Assembly: GCA_947259355.1 (NCBI GenBank) | Contig: CAMYMF010000019.1 | Location: 3,593-43,804 of the forward strand | DNA length: 40,212 bases | Direction: 5' to 3' | Source of the DNA: an uncultured Nitrospirota bacterium | GTDB taxonomy: Bacteria; CG2-30-53-67 | Shown here: piece by piece, positions 33,832 to 40,212 of the stretch | Layout of the letters: the number at the start of each line of letters is the position of its first letter | How positions within the stretch are numbered: position 1 is the first letter of the stretch | Program-made: the position numbers and the translations under genes | The notes under the pieces: model-generated | What the model saw: only the letters and a program-made list of their open reading frames with translations | Told to the model about the DNA's origin: nothing | The model's database searches: none

Positions 33832-34481
33832 GGTAACGCTTCGTTGCTTTTCCGCGCGGTGACTGCCATGCCCGGCCCGGCCGCCACGATCTCCAGTGCC
33901 GCCAGTCCGAGTCCCTCACAACGCTTCTGGATCACCTCTCGTACCGCAGCGGCTCTGACAAAGGAGTAGGCCAGAAGAAGCGTGCCGCCGGGCCGCAGCA
34001 CGCGTACCATTTCCTCCAGATAGGGCGGGGCATTTTGTGTCAGCACAAGATCGAAGGAGCTCAACCCAAAGGGAAGTGCTCCCGAGTGGCAGCAGAGTCT
34101 TTGCAGCGGGCGCTGCTCGGTCCCCAACGCCTTTCGCCAAAGAACCTTGAGCATTCGCTCCGAGAGGTCCGCCGCCACGATGCACGCCTGGGGGTAAAGC
34201 CGTTGAACATGAAACGTGGCCAGACCGGTGCCGCAGGCGAGATCGAGCACCGATGCAGGCGGTGACACCACACGGCTCAGCCCTGCCGCCAGGGGGCCCA
34301 GGATCTCCGCCTCTGTGCCCATCCGCTCCCATAACCGGTCATAGGCAAGCGCCATGGCGGAAAAAACCCGCTCCATGAGCTTCAAGAAAGCCGGGTTCTC
34401 GAGAAGACCGGGGCGGGAAAAGGAAATGCGGATCAGTCGAGTTGCTGCGGTTTTCGCCAAAAACATCCTGAGCGGACTCAT
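33828..34481 (-). CDS. Class I SAM-dependent methyltransferase
   Basis: A 217-residue Rossmann-fold methyltransferase of unknown substrate. Motif I is VLDLACGTGLATFHVQ, the acidic motif II is IVAADLSERML, then FDLVLTQNAPPYLEEMVRVL and the post-motif RPGGTLLLAYSFVR. GGAGAAG precedes the start. It lies upstream of and overlapping the RlmD-like gene by 4 bases, so it may modify RNA, lipids or a small molecule; small-molecule methyltransferases of the UbiE/Coq5 type look similar. The 45-residue N-terminal extension could bind membranes. Confidence 0.85.
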   Translation of the reverse strand: MSPLRMFLAKTAATRLIRISFSRPGLLENPAFLKLMERVFSAMALAYDRLWERMGTEAEILGPLAAGLSRVVSPPASVLDLACGTGLATFHVQRLYPQACIVAADLSERMLKVLWRKALGTEQRPLQRLCCHSGALPFGLSSFDLVLTQNAPPYLEEMVRVLRPGGTLLLAYSFVRAAAVREVIQKRCEGLGLAALEIVAAGPGMAVTARKSNEALP

Positions 34482-34529
34482 TTGCTTCTCCAGGCATGAG
34501 AATCGGGCCCTACCGCTTTACAATTCAGC

Positions 34530-34558
34530 CCCTCGCGACTATTCTAGAGTCGCAAGGG
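34530..34558. promoter_or_regulatory. Dyad symmetry between divergent genes, operator candidate
   Basis: CCCT-C-GCGACT (34530-34540) pairs with AGTCGC-A-AGGG (34548-34558) around ATTCTAG, in the spacer between the small methyltransferase and the zinc-ribbon gene. A -10-like TACAAT (34519-34524) with ATGAGA 17 bases earlier lies beside it on the plus strand. It could be a regulator site or a stem in the leader RNA. Confidence 0.3.
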
Positions 34559-34668
34559 AGCCGTTATCTGCCGTGGGCGGCAATGGCCGTGGGGGCCTTC
34601 GTGTGGCCCGGTCAAACGGGGAAGAGGCATTCCAAAACGTCCGTGCAAACTTCAGGGAGCAGGGAGCC

Positions 34669-34932
34669 ATGAACGAAAAGGACCACTGGAAGGATGTTGA
34701 ACGGGGGCGGGAAGAAGACTACTTCCTGAAGAAGCACCGGGAGTGGCTGGAGAAGAAACGCAGCGAAAAAGGCATTTCAGAGGTTACGGCTTCCCACACA
34801 GCCCTCGCCTGCCCCCGCTGCAGCAAGCCCCTTATGGTCCGCACGCTGAAGCAGCAGACAGTGCATACGTGTGATGCATGCGGCGGCGCGTGGCTGGAGG
34901 CCAACGCGCTCAAGGCGTTGGCCGGTCTATAG
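34669..34932 (+). CDS. Small zinc-ribbon (zf-TFIIB type) protein
   Basis: An 87-residue protein with a charged helical N-terminus ([33 protein letters not shown]) and a C-terminal Cys4 ribbon ([21 protein letters not shown]). This combination fits the zf-TFIIB (PF13453) group, found widely in bacteria with no clear role. CAGGGAG precedes the ATG. A longer frame from 34354 runs opposite the methyltransferase gene and is not supported. Its end overlaps the convergent arginine decarboxylase gene by 6 bases. Confidence 0.75.
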   Translation: MNEKDHWKDVERGREEDYFLKKHREWLEKKRSEKGISEVTASHTALACPRCSKPLMVRTLKQQTVHTCDACGGAWLEANALKALAGL

Positions 34933-35472
34933 CACGAAGACAGCCGCGGCCACAACGGATGTGTAATAACCCTTCTTCACGATGGCGGACTGGGTGATAT
35001 TCGTCGTCCGGACGATCTTGCCGCTGATCTTCCAGAGCTCCCGCTTTTCATCCCAGCTCTTGTCTTCATCAAACTCGATACCCAGCGTGGAGGCCAGCAT
35101 GGCCGCGGCAAGATCCTCGGCGTAGTCTCCGGCATCACTGTCGGTCATGCCATAGGCATGATGTTCGCTCAGGTAACCGTAGGCGCGCTGGTTCATCGGC
35201 ACCGCGCAACCCACAGAAGCCGCCAGGAGGCGGCGGGGCTCATTGCTGGAGCAGCGCGCCAGCACACAATAAACAATTTCCCCGGGATGCAGATGCTTGA
35301 GCCCCTCTCTGCGGGAAACCCTTTTGCACCCCGGCGGCAGGATACTCGAAACCGTCACCAGGTTGAACTTCTCTATGCCGGCATCGCGCAGGGCCAGCTC
35401 GAAAGACTGCAGCTCCTCCTGGTGTATCCCGACGCCGTTGGTGAAGAAAACCTTCTTTGGTATGTGCCGCAT
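34927..35472 (-). CDS. Pyruvoyl-dependent arginine decarboxylase
   Basis: Converts arginine to agmatine, the first step toward polyamines, with a pyruvoyl group made by self-cleavage rather than pyridoxal phosphate. The 181-residue product has the cleavage-site block [15 protein letters not shown]; cleavage should fall between Ser42 and Ser43, leaving the pyruvoyl on the large chain. Further conserved parts are [27 protein letters not shown] and [20 protein letters not shown]. This enzyme type is known from archaea, Chlamydia and some bacteria. The ATG at 35472 is preceded by a run of G residues (35473-35481 on the minus strand). It lies last in the mqnA run. Confidence 0.93.
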   Translation of the reverse strand: MRHIPKKVFFTNGVGIHQEELQSFELALRDAGIEKFNLVTVSSILPPGCKRVSRREGLKHLHPGEIVYCVLARCSSNEPRRLLAASVGCAVPMNQRAYGYLSEHHAYGMTDSDAGDYAEDLAAAMLASTLGIEFDEDKSWDEKRELWKISGKIVRTTNITQSAIVKKGYYTSVVAAAVFVL

Positions 35473-35481
35473 CCCCCCCCC
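35473..35481 (-). repeat. G9 tract at the decarboxylase start
   Basis: Nine C residues on the plus strand give G9 on the coding strand directly before ATG 35472. An upstream ATG (35483) lies just ahead. With this tract length the two ATGs are in different frames; one inserted G would join them. Slippage could change translation. Confidence 0.6.
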
Positions 35482-35580
35482 ATGGGCTTACGTGTTGGGC
35501 GAAAAGCAGGCGGCACTATACCATATTTTGAGAAAAGCTCAAGGGGATTCTTGCCGGTTCCGATGCCCTCGATTTCTCAC

Positions 35581-35883
35581 TCAGGGGAGCTTCCTGCCGA
35601 CCTTGGCTTCCAGTGAATCCACCTTGCCCCGCAGGCGGTTGGTCTTTCCCTTTCGATCGTCGATGGTGATTTTGGTGTACACCCGATCATTGCTGGCGAA
35701 CACCTCCTGGTGGCACCGTTTAATGAGTTCCATGACCGGGTCCCACTCGCCCTCCAGACAAGTTCCCATGGGGGTGACTGTGTAGGGGATTCCACTGGCA
35801 TCGATGATCTTGATGACTTTGGCTATCTCCGGGCTGATACTGACCCCCTGCCCAATGGGAATGATGGACAAATCCACTACCAT
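35581..35883 (-). CDS. MTH1187-type thiamine-binding family protein
   Basis: A 100-residue protein of the MTH1187/YkoF-like family (PF01910), thought to bind thiamine or related ligands. The first strand MVVDLSIIPIGQGVSISPEI, then KIIDASGIPYTVTPMGTCLEG, and the ending VDSLEAKVGRKLP are all family hallmarks. AGGAGAGG lies about 5 bases before ATG 35883; a long frame to 36183 overlaps mqnA and is a shadow. It lies 76 bases after mqnA and 108 bases before the arginine decarboxylase. Ligand is inferred. Confidence 0.88.
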   Translation of the reverse strand: MVVDLSIIPIGQGVSISPEIAKVIKIIDASGIPYTVTPMGTCLEGEWDPVMELIKRCHQEVFASNDRVYTKITIDDRKGKTNRLRGKVDSLEAKVGRKLP

Positions 35884-35959
35884 GACGTCCTCTCCTTCTG
35901 ATGCGGGTCCATAGGGATGCCACTCTCTGCGCGCAAAGTCTACCACAGAACCTGCGGGA

Positions 35960-36820
35960 TCACACGCGGTGGTCCCCACCGGAGGAAGCCGCCGGGGAGA
36001 ACTCGTAGAACCGGAGGGTGGGGGCCGCGGGGATAAGGCCAAGCCGCTCGGCATCGCCAAAAAAGCGCTTGAGGCTGACAATCTTCTCCCCGTCGAGATC
36101 GTAGGCAATGGTTTGCCAGTAGTCCAGGAGATCACCAGGCGCAATGCCAAGCGCTTCCGCCGCCTCGCCCACGATTTGCTCAAAGCGGGTCGGCGCCAGC
36201 CGCCGGGCTTCCTGCAGAGCCTGTATCAAGGGCCCGATGGCAGTACGATGGGCTCGGGCTGCATCGCGGCGGACCATCCAAAGGGCGAAGACGAAAGAAA
36301 GGCCCGTGACGTCGTGCCAGAGTTCGGCCAGGTCATAGACGTGTTCCCCGCCGCGCCCCTGCAGGTAGTCCCGCAGGGCCGCGTTGCCGATGGCCAATCG
36401 GGCGTGAGCGTCTGACAGCACCTTCCCAGCTGTTTCGCCTCCTACCTCATAGCGGCAGCGCAGGCCATAGTATTTTTCCAGCAGGATGCGGAGCAGCGCA
36501 TTGGATGTGGCCGAGGCCGGCGAGAGAAGGATCCGTCGGCCCTGCAGTTTCTCGATGGGTACCTGCGAAAAAAGCAGCACGCTTCGCACCTCCCGGTGGG
36601 CTGCAATGGAGATGTCCGGCACTACCCAATAGCGCTCGGGATGGAGCCCGTACTCGAAGGCTGAGCAGGGTGCCAGGTCGATCCCTCCCTCGTAGAGCAA
36701 CCGGTTCAGCGCGGCAGGCTCGCCCCTGATGTACTGCACATGCTCCTCAGGCACAATGGCGCGCAGCGCAGCGTAAATGGGAATGCAGTTGGCGTAAACG
36801 ATCTCTCCGATGCGGATCAA
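35960..36820 (-). CDS. mqnA: Chorismate dehydratase of the futalosine pathway
   Basis: First enzyme of the futalosine route to menaquinone: turns chorismate into 3-[(1-carboxyvinyl)oxy]benzoate. The 286-residue product opens IRIGEIVYANCIPIYAAL, continues GEPAALNRLLYEGGIDLAPCS, LSPASATSNALLRILLEKYY and IGNAALRDYLQG, all typical of MqnA. The start is TTG 36820, with GGGAGG 4 bases upstream; there is no suitable ATG. Related MqnD shares the fold but differs in these motifs. No other mqn gene is in the window. It points to menaquinone-based anaerobic respiration. Confidence 0.92.
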   Translation of the reverse strand: MIRIGEIVYANCIPIYAALRAIVPEEHVQYIRGEPAALNRLLYEGGIDLAPCSAFEYGLHPERYWVVPDISIAAHREVRSVLLFSQVPIEKLQGRRILLSPASATSNALLRILLEKYYGLRCRYEVGGETAGKVLSDAHARLAIGNAALRDYLQGRGGEHVYDLAELWHDVTGLSFVFALWMVRRDAARAHRTAIGPLIQALQEARRLAPTRFEQIVGEAAEALGIAPGDLLDYWQTIAYDLDGEKIVSLKRFFGDAERLGLIPAAPTLRFYEFSPAASSGGDHRV

Positions 36821-36869
36821 GAAACCTCCCGACGGCGAGAATTCCGTGGACCGGTACTGCGGCTGCGCC

Positions 36870-37634
36870 CTATTGGTAATAGGCGGTCACGGTGACGAGT
36901 GTTTGGCCGCGCTCCGTCTGCTTGCGGTAACTGAACAGCGCCGTGCCAACAGTCTCATCCGAACTGTCACCGCCACCGATGACGATGGTTTGGCCCGGCT
37001 GAACGGTGACCGTCGTCGTGAGCTCGGTGAACGCAACGTCCCCGCCGGCACTGAGAAATTTCGAAAAGACGGGGGTCAGCTCCATCCGGATGGCACCGGA
37101 GGGGAGAATCTTGGGCGTTACCTGCACTGACTTGCCTGCCTGGCGGAACTGATAGTCCACAGCCCGATAGTACCGACCGGCGTAAAAGAAACGGGGCACC
37201 ACAATCTCCTCGCCAACGTGGATGAAACCGGTGGCACCGTCGGCGAGTACCAGAAACAGCGTGCTCTCGTCCGAAGATTTCAGGCGCCCCTTCGCAAGGT
37301 TCAGCTGTGCGTCAAACTTGTCTGTGGCCACGCCGACGCTCAGGCCGGATCGGGCAAAGGACTCCGGGCGATGCGCGATCACCACATGCCGGTCGGCATA
37401 GCGCCAGAGGGCATCCAGCTCGGTATATTCCAAAACAGACGCACCGAGCTTGTTGATGACGATGCGGAGATTCCCCCCCGCGGTCGTGGTGGATGCGCTG
37501 CCTGTCTTCAGGGCTTCGATTTTGCGCAAGGTTTCATCGTAATGCCCATCCCCCATGGGAGCGCTGCCCGACGATTGGCACCCGGTGAGGCAGCAAAGAG
37601 AGATGAAAAGAAAAGCTGCTGCAATTCGAACCAT
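36870..37634 (-). CDS. Lipoprotein with secretin-like beta domain
   Basis: A 254-residue lipoprotein: MVRIAAAFLFISLCCLTGC has a lipobox with Cys19. A Gly/Ser/Thr-rich linker (SGSAPMGDGHYDETLRKIEA) follows. The C-terminal part (about 150-254) reads KSVQVTPKILPSGAIRMELT, TTTVTVQPGQTIVIGGGDSS and GQTLVTVTAYY, which resembles the beta-sandwich end of type II/III secretins, but the protein is too short to form a pore. The start at 37634 is uncertain, as binding sites are weak; a GTG at 37673 would add 13 residues. It lies 49 bases upstream of mqnA on the same strand. Confidence 0.68.
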   Translation of the reverse strand: MVRIAAAFLFISLCCLTGCQSSGSAPMGDGHYDETLRKIEALKTGSASTTTAGGNLRIVINKLGASVLEYTELDALWRYADRHVVIAHRPESFARSGLSVGVATDKFDAQLNLAKGRLKSSDESTLFLVLADGATGFIHVGEEIVVPRFFYAGRYYRAVDYQFRQAGKSVQVTPKILPSGAIRMELTPVFSKFLSAGGDVAFTELTTTVTVQPGQTIVIGGGDSSDETVGTALFSYRKQTERGQTLVTVTAYYQ

Positions 37635-37673
37635 GGCCCATGATGCCACATTCCCGAGGTTTTTTCCACTCAC

Positions 37674-37997
37674 CTGCGGCAGGAGCCATCAGGGCAACAA
37701 GAGGCTTATCCTCCCACGGGTGCCAGCCGCGTGAGCTACGTGTGAGGATTCGATCCAGTTCATTGAAATGCCAAGGGGGAAGACAGGAAAGGGGATACTC
37801 TGCTGCATACAGAAGGCTTTGAGTATGGGACCCGGGAGGAGTCCCGCTGTCAACCCGACGACCGGCCTTTTGGATTGTGAACGCGCCGTGGGAGTAGCGT
37901 GTTCATTCCGGGGTGCTTCGCGGAGAGGCGGCCAGACGCCATGGGCTGACAGCGGGACATACTCGTTTCACAGAGGCCTACCGGGAACCACTGCGAA
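37674..37997. other. Spacer with an inverted repeat pair, no gene
   Basis: 324 bases between the secreted protein gene and the lipoprotein gene. No supportable gene. It contains the 12-bp inverted repeats described at 37822-37966 and several smaller dyads, such as TGAACGCGC with GCGTGTTCA. No promoter could be picked confidently. Confidence 0.4.
37822..37966. repeat. Spaced inverted repeat in an intergenic region
   Basis: GTCCCGCTGTCA (37842-37853) and TGACAGCGGGAC (37947-37958) are perfect inverted copies about 93 bases apart. GAGTATG occurs just outside both: 37822-37828 on the plus strand and, inverted, after 37958. The left copy has an extra 13 bases (GGACCCGGGAGGA) between GAGTATG and the core. 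It may be a decayed mobile element or a regulatory hairpin. Confidence 0.5.
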
Positions 37998-38999
37998 CTA
38001 CTGCAGTGGCACCGGCGGGAGCGTAATCGTTGCAGCAACACCCGTGGTTGGGTGCAGGAATACGTTGCCACCCCACCCGAAGACGGTGCCCAGACTCTGG
38101 TGCAGGACCGCCCAGAGAGGATGGGTGGTCGTCGTCGTACACTGCCAGCCGAGGGTGAAAATGCTGTGAATGTCGAGCTGCAGATCCTTGGTCAAATCGT
38201 ACTGTGCGAAATCTTTGAACTTCAGGTGCCGGCTGAACTTCGTCTCCACCTCGTTCCAACAGTAGACGTTGATGTCGAACTCGGGCTGCTCTGAGTCGAC
38301 GAAGTCGAGGCCGGGGCTTGCCACGGCCAGGGTCCCGTAGAGCATGCCGGGGATTTCGGCGAGGCCCTCAAACATAATCTGGCTGGTTGCCGCCGTGTAT
38401 TCGCACCCATCCAGCCGGAGCATACGGTCGCCCTGAGTGGCACAACCCGTAAAACGCTCCCCAGTCACGTCGCTGGAAGGACGTCCCTCAAGCATTGAGA
38501 AAAGGCCCGCAAGCCTCTGATGGGGGATGGCGTTGTAGTTAAAGGCCGAAGCAGTGCCCAGATTCAGCACGGTCGCGTCCCCTTTCAAGTAGTTGAAAGT
38601 GATTTCACGCTGATCGTAGGGGTTGTCGATGGCGAAGCAGAACATATATCCCTTGCGGCCATCGAAGCCCTGAATCTGATTTCCCCGCTGGTCGTAAGGA
38701 TTGCTCGTGATCCAGACGAATTTCTCCTTCGGGGTCAGCTTGATGACGAAGTCCTTCTTCTCATCGATGGCGCCGTCGACTCCATGGGTAATTATGTAAC
38801 ATTCCACATAAACCTCTTCGTCCACGTGCGTGTTGGCAATGTTGAAGATCGTCACCCCATGGATATTGTCAATCAGGGGATAGGCCAGCAGGCTTCCCGG
38901 CCAATTGGGCAAGCTGGGGATGATGAGATCGGCACGGCTCGGTGCGGCAAACAGACCGACCGCCATGCAAAGAAGTAGTGCGAAAAACAGTTTTCTCAT
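37998..38999 (-). CDS. Secreted protein of unknown function
   Basis: A 333-residue exported protein. The signal peptide (MRKLFFALLLCMAVGLFAAP) is probably cut after SRA. The mature chain opens DLIIPSLPNWPGSLLAYPLI, then IDNIHGVTIFNIANTHVDEE, KLTPKEKFVWITSNPYDQRG, GFDGRKGYMFCFAIDNPYDQ, FNYLKGDATVLN, YTAATSQIMFEGL and DFVDSEQPEFDINVYCWNEV. Two NPYDQR copies lie about 33 residues apart. It is beta-rich with several cysteines. Similar exported proteins occur in Deltaproteobacteria, but no function is known to me. AGGAGG lies 9 bases before the ATG. It is followed by an AT-rich non-coding region. It may be a surface-layer or fibre-like protein, which is speculation. Confidence 0.75.
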   Translation of the reverse strand: MRKLFFALLLCMAVGLFAAPSRADLIIPSLPNWPGSLLAYPLIDNIHGVTIFNIANTHVDEEVYVECYIITHGVDGAIDEKKDFVIKLTPKEKFVWITSNPYDQRGNQIQGFDGRKGYMFCFAIDNPYDQREITFNYLKGDATVLNLGTASAFNYNAIPHQRLAGLFSMLEGRPSSDVTGERFTGCATQGDRMLRLDGCEYTAATSQIMFEGLAEIPGMLYGTLAVASPGLDFVDSEQPEFDINVYCWNEVETKFSRHLKFKDFAQYDLTKDLQLDIHSIFTLGWQCTTTTTHPLWAVLHQSLGTVFGWGGNVFLHPTTGVAATITLPPVPLQ

Positions 39000-39481
39000 G
39001 GCTCGTTTCCTCCTCAAGAAATGTAAGGTTATGGGGTTATTGGGTTCCTGGGATTCACGCGTCTCGGCCCAAGTGAACCTTCCCGTGCCTGTATCCCGCC
39101 CCCAAGGAGGGGCATTCCTCCCTGCAAGGATTTGGATAAGATCAACCCGAAAACCGTAATATTGCTAAATACTACCGTAAATTGTCTAAAAGAAAATAGG
39201 GGTTTGTCTGATTCACTCGTAGGACTCAACCGTCTTTTTTCGTGGGTTTGCGTCCTACATGGTTCGGCGTTTCCCGAGTTTCTACTGGAGTCAACCCCTT
39301 GTCTAGATAGAATTGTCATGTTTATATCGTTGAATTCTATGGATTAAAAAAGAAATCAGGGGTCAGGAAAAACCACCTTACGTAACAATCGCTGAAAAGG
39401 ACCGTAGATAGATATTGAGTCGTTTCGATCGAGGTGAGGCGAACGGGATGTCAGCTCTTCGCAGATGCACCCCTGGATTTC

Positions 39482-39560
39482 TTAAAAAATAATCATAGAA
39501 AAACAGAATAAATTAATGAAAATTAGCAATTTAAAGAGAAAATAATATTTTCAAAAATCT
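39482..39560. other. Very AT-rich patch
   Basis: Runs of A and T dominate: in 39481-39540 only about 10 of 60 bases are G or C, against a GC-rich surround. No frame or clear promoter pair was found. It might be a promoter with UP-like elements, a curved protein-binding site or foreign DNA. Confidence 0.7.
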
Positions 39561-39738
39561 CGTTTTCGGGCCTTTCTGTGCACATCTTTTCCGTTGGATC
39601 TCCGCTGTCGATGACGACCACTCCCCGGTGAAAAAGATAAGCGTTTCAAGACGATGGGGTTCAGTAGGTGAGATTTACGAACGCGTGAGAGTCGAGGACG
39701 CAAGGCGTGTCGGAGCGACCCGGTGAGAGACAACAATT

Positions 39739-39765
39739 GAGGCTCAGCCGCACGGCCCGAGCCTC
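39739..39765 (+). terminator. Weak terminator-like hairpin
   Basis: GAGGCTC (39739-39745) pairs with GAGCCTC (39759-39765) around a 13-base loop, followed by TTCAATTT. There is no known gene upstream to end, so it may be part of an untranslated RNA. Confidence 0.25.
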
Positions 39766-40082
39766 TTCAATTTCCTGCCCGGCTTCGCACGATAAAGGGT
39801 GTGCCACGGGATTTCTCTTTCGGACACTTCCTCTCGAAAGAAAAATGGTGGCTTGCCGAGCTGTAGTTTGGACAGCTTGGGCATATGTTGCCGGTCTTCG
39901 CACTTCGGGCTCTTGTCACGGCGAAGCTGAAAGCGAAGACGGATCGGCGCGGCAGCCTTCTCACTCCGCGGCGCTCCTAGTGAAGGCCGGAGCTGATCGG
40001 GATCGACAATGCACCGGTGTTATGGAGGCGGCGCTCTTGGCCGGGTCCATGAGCCGAGACCGATGAGACCTGCCGCTCATTG

Positions 40083-40113
40083 GACGTTTCCCGGCGACCC
40101 GCCGGGAAACGTC
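40083..40113. repeat. Perfect 13-bp hairpin
   Basis: GACGTTTCCCGGC (40083-40095) and GCCGGGAAACGTC (40101-40113) enclose a 5-base loop GACCC. It has no T-run on either side, so it could be a factor-dependent terminator or a binding or recombination site. Confidence 0.6.
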
Positions 40114-40152
40114 AACCGACGACCTCTTGAATGCCATGCATGTTTATGTGCA

Positions 40153-40206
40153 TTGCAGATAGTTGCAGATGGTTGCAGGTGTTCACTGCACAATTACTGC
40201 ACACTG
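40153..40206. repeat. Short tandem repeats near the window edge
   Basis: Three 10-base units, TTGCAGATAG, TTGCAGATGG and TTGCAGGTGT (40153-40182), are followed by two ACTGCAC copies (40185-40191 and 40196-40202). The array continues close to the right edge. The pattern resembles the small repeats near tyrosine recombinase attachment or regulator sites, but no integrase is in view. Confidence 0.5.
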
Positions 40207-40212
40207 AAGGGC

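Larger units (their letters stand above)
39018..40212. other. Gene-poor end of the window
   Basis: About 1.2 kb with no convincing gene on either strand. Short open frames such as 39029-39319 (minus), 39661-39903 (minus) and 39707-40066 (plus) lack binding sites and normal composition. It holds a 5' leader for the secreted gene (with a GC-rich hairpin near 39095-39115), an AT-rich patch at 39482-39560, a 7-bp hairpin at 39739-39765, a 13-bp hairpin at 40083-40113 and tandem repeats at 40153-40206. A GGGGTCAGG at 39359-39367 resembles motifs near REP-type elements but has no transposase beside it. Confidence 0.5.

Noticed and set aside
39029-39319. 96-residue minus frame upstream of the secreted protein gene
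   Set aside because: It lies where the leader and promoter of the secreted gene are expected, and has no binding site or domain.
39707-40066. 119-residue plus frame in the gene-poor end
   Set aside because: GTG start without a binding site, low-complexity Arg/Ser/Ala composition and no recognisable motif.
40153-40206. CRISPR-like array
   Set aside because: The units are only 7-10 bases and directly abut with no spacers; there are no cas genes.

Overview
The window reads as a stretch of chromosome from a GC-rich, diderm, anaerobic-type bacterium, most likely a member of the Desulfobacterota (the old sulfate-reducing Deltaproteobacteria, Syntrophobacter-like). This rests on: an LpxC (lipid A, hence an outer membrane); the gene order rplU-rpmA-obgE-proB-proA-nadD-rsfS-rlmH-gpmI, common in that group; MqnA of the futalosine menaquinone route; a DUF362 two-cluster ferredoxin protein; PATAN/DUF4388 and HD-GYP signalling proteins; and an archaeal-type pyruvoyl arginine decarboxylase and endonuclease Q. 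The genus is an inference and was not searched.

Layout. 1-31: start of an outward-facing minus-strand gene. 171-9847: a long plus-strand housekeeping run: ribosomal proteins L21 and L27, Obg GTPase, proline synthesis (ProB, ProA), NAD synthesis (NadD), ribosome silencing factor RsfS, 23S rRNA methyltransferase RlmH, a LapA-LapB fusion, phosphoglycerate mutase GpmI and a ComF-like phosphoribosyltransferase. 9853-11120: a LysM surface protein (minus) with a textbook promoter and terminator. 11550-14807: a GAF-GAF-HD-GYP protein, a response regulator and a PATAN protein, a local signalling patch. 14910-17192: a MaeB-type malic enzyme. 17501-19019: a TusA-like protein and a DUF362 ferredoxin protein (minus). 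19291-20217: lpxC with a TTG start. 20309-21676: a secreted YidD-like protein with a TPR membrane protein (minus). 21855-23622: BON lipoprotein, MobA, TatA, acylphosphatase and a tiny basic protein. 23597-27915 (minus): M20 dipeptidase, oligoendopeptidase F and YchF. 28198-32636: BCAM0308-type zinc protein, ChaN-like lipoprotein-like protein (minus), AI-2E transporter, a palindromic element and endonuclease Q. 32608-34481 (minus): RlmD-like methyltransferase and a small methyltransferase. 34669-36820: a zinc-ribbon protein, then PvlArgDC, a thiamine-binding-like protein and MqnA (minus). 36870-38999 (minus): a secretin-like lipoprotein and an unknown secreted protein. 39018-40212: about 1.2 kb without a convincing gene, with a very AT-rich patch, a strong hairpin and short tandem repeats at the window edge.

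How the parts fit. Most of the window is core metabolism, translation and envelope work. The most interesting points are: a single protein that joins LapA and LapB, the two E. coli regulators of LpxC turnover, in the same window as lpxC; a 174-bp almost perfectly centred palindromic element just upstream of an endonuclease Q gene; a secreted YidD-like protein paired with a TPR/PGxGQxY membrane protein; an rsfS gene whose best start signal points to an ATA codon; and a C9/G9 tract at the start of the arginine decarboxylase gene. No rRNA, tRNA, CRISPR array, transposase or integrase gene was found.
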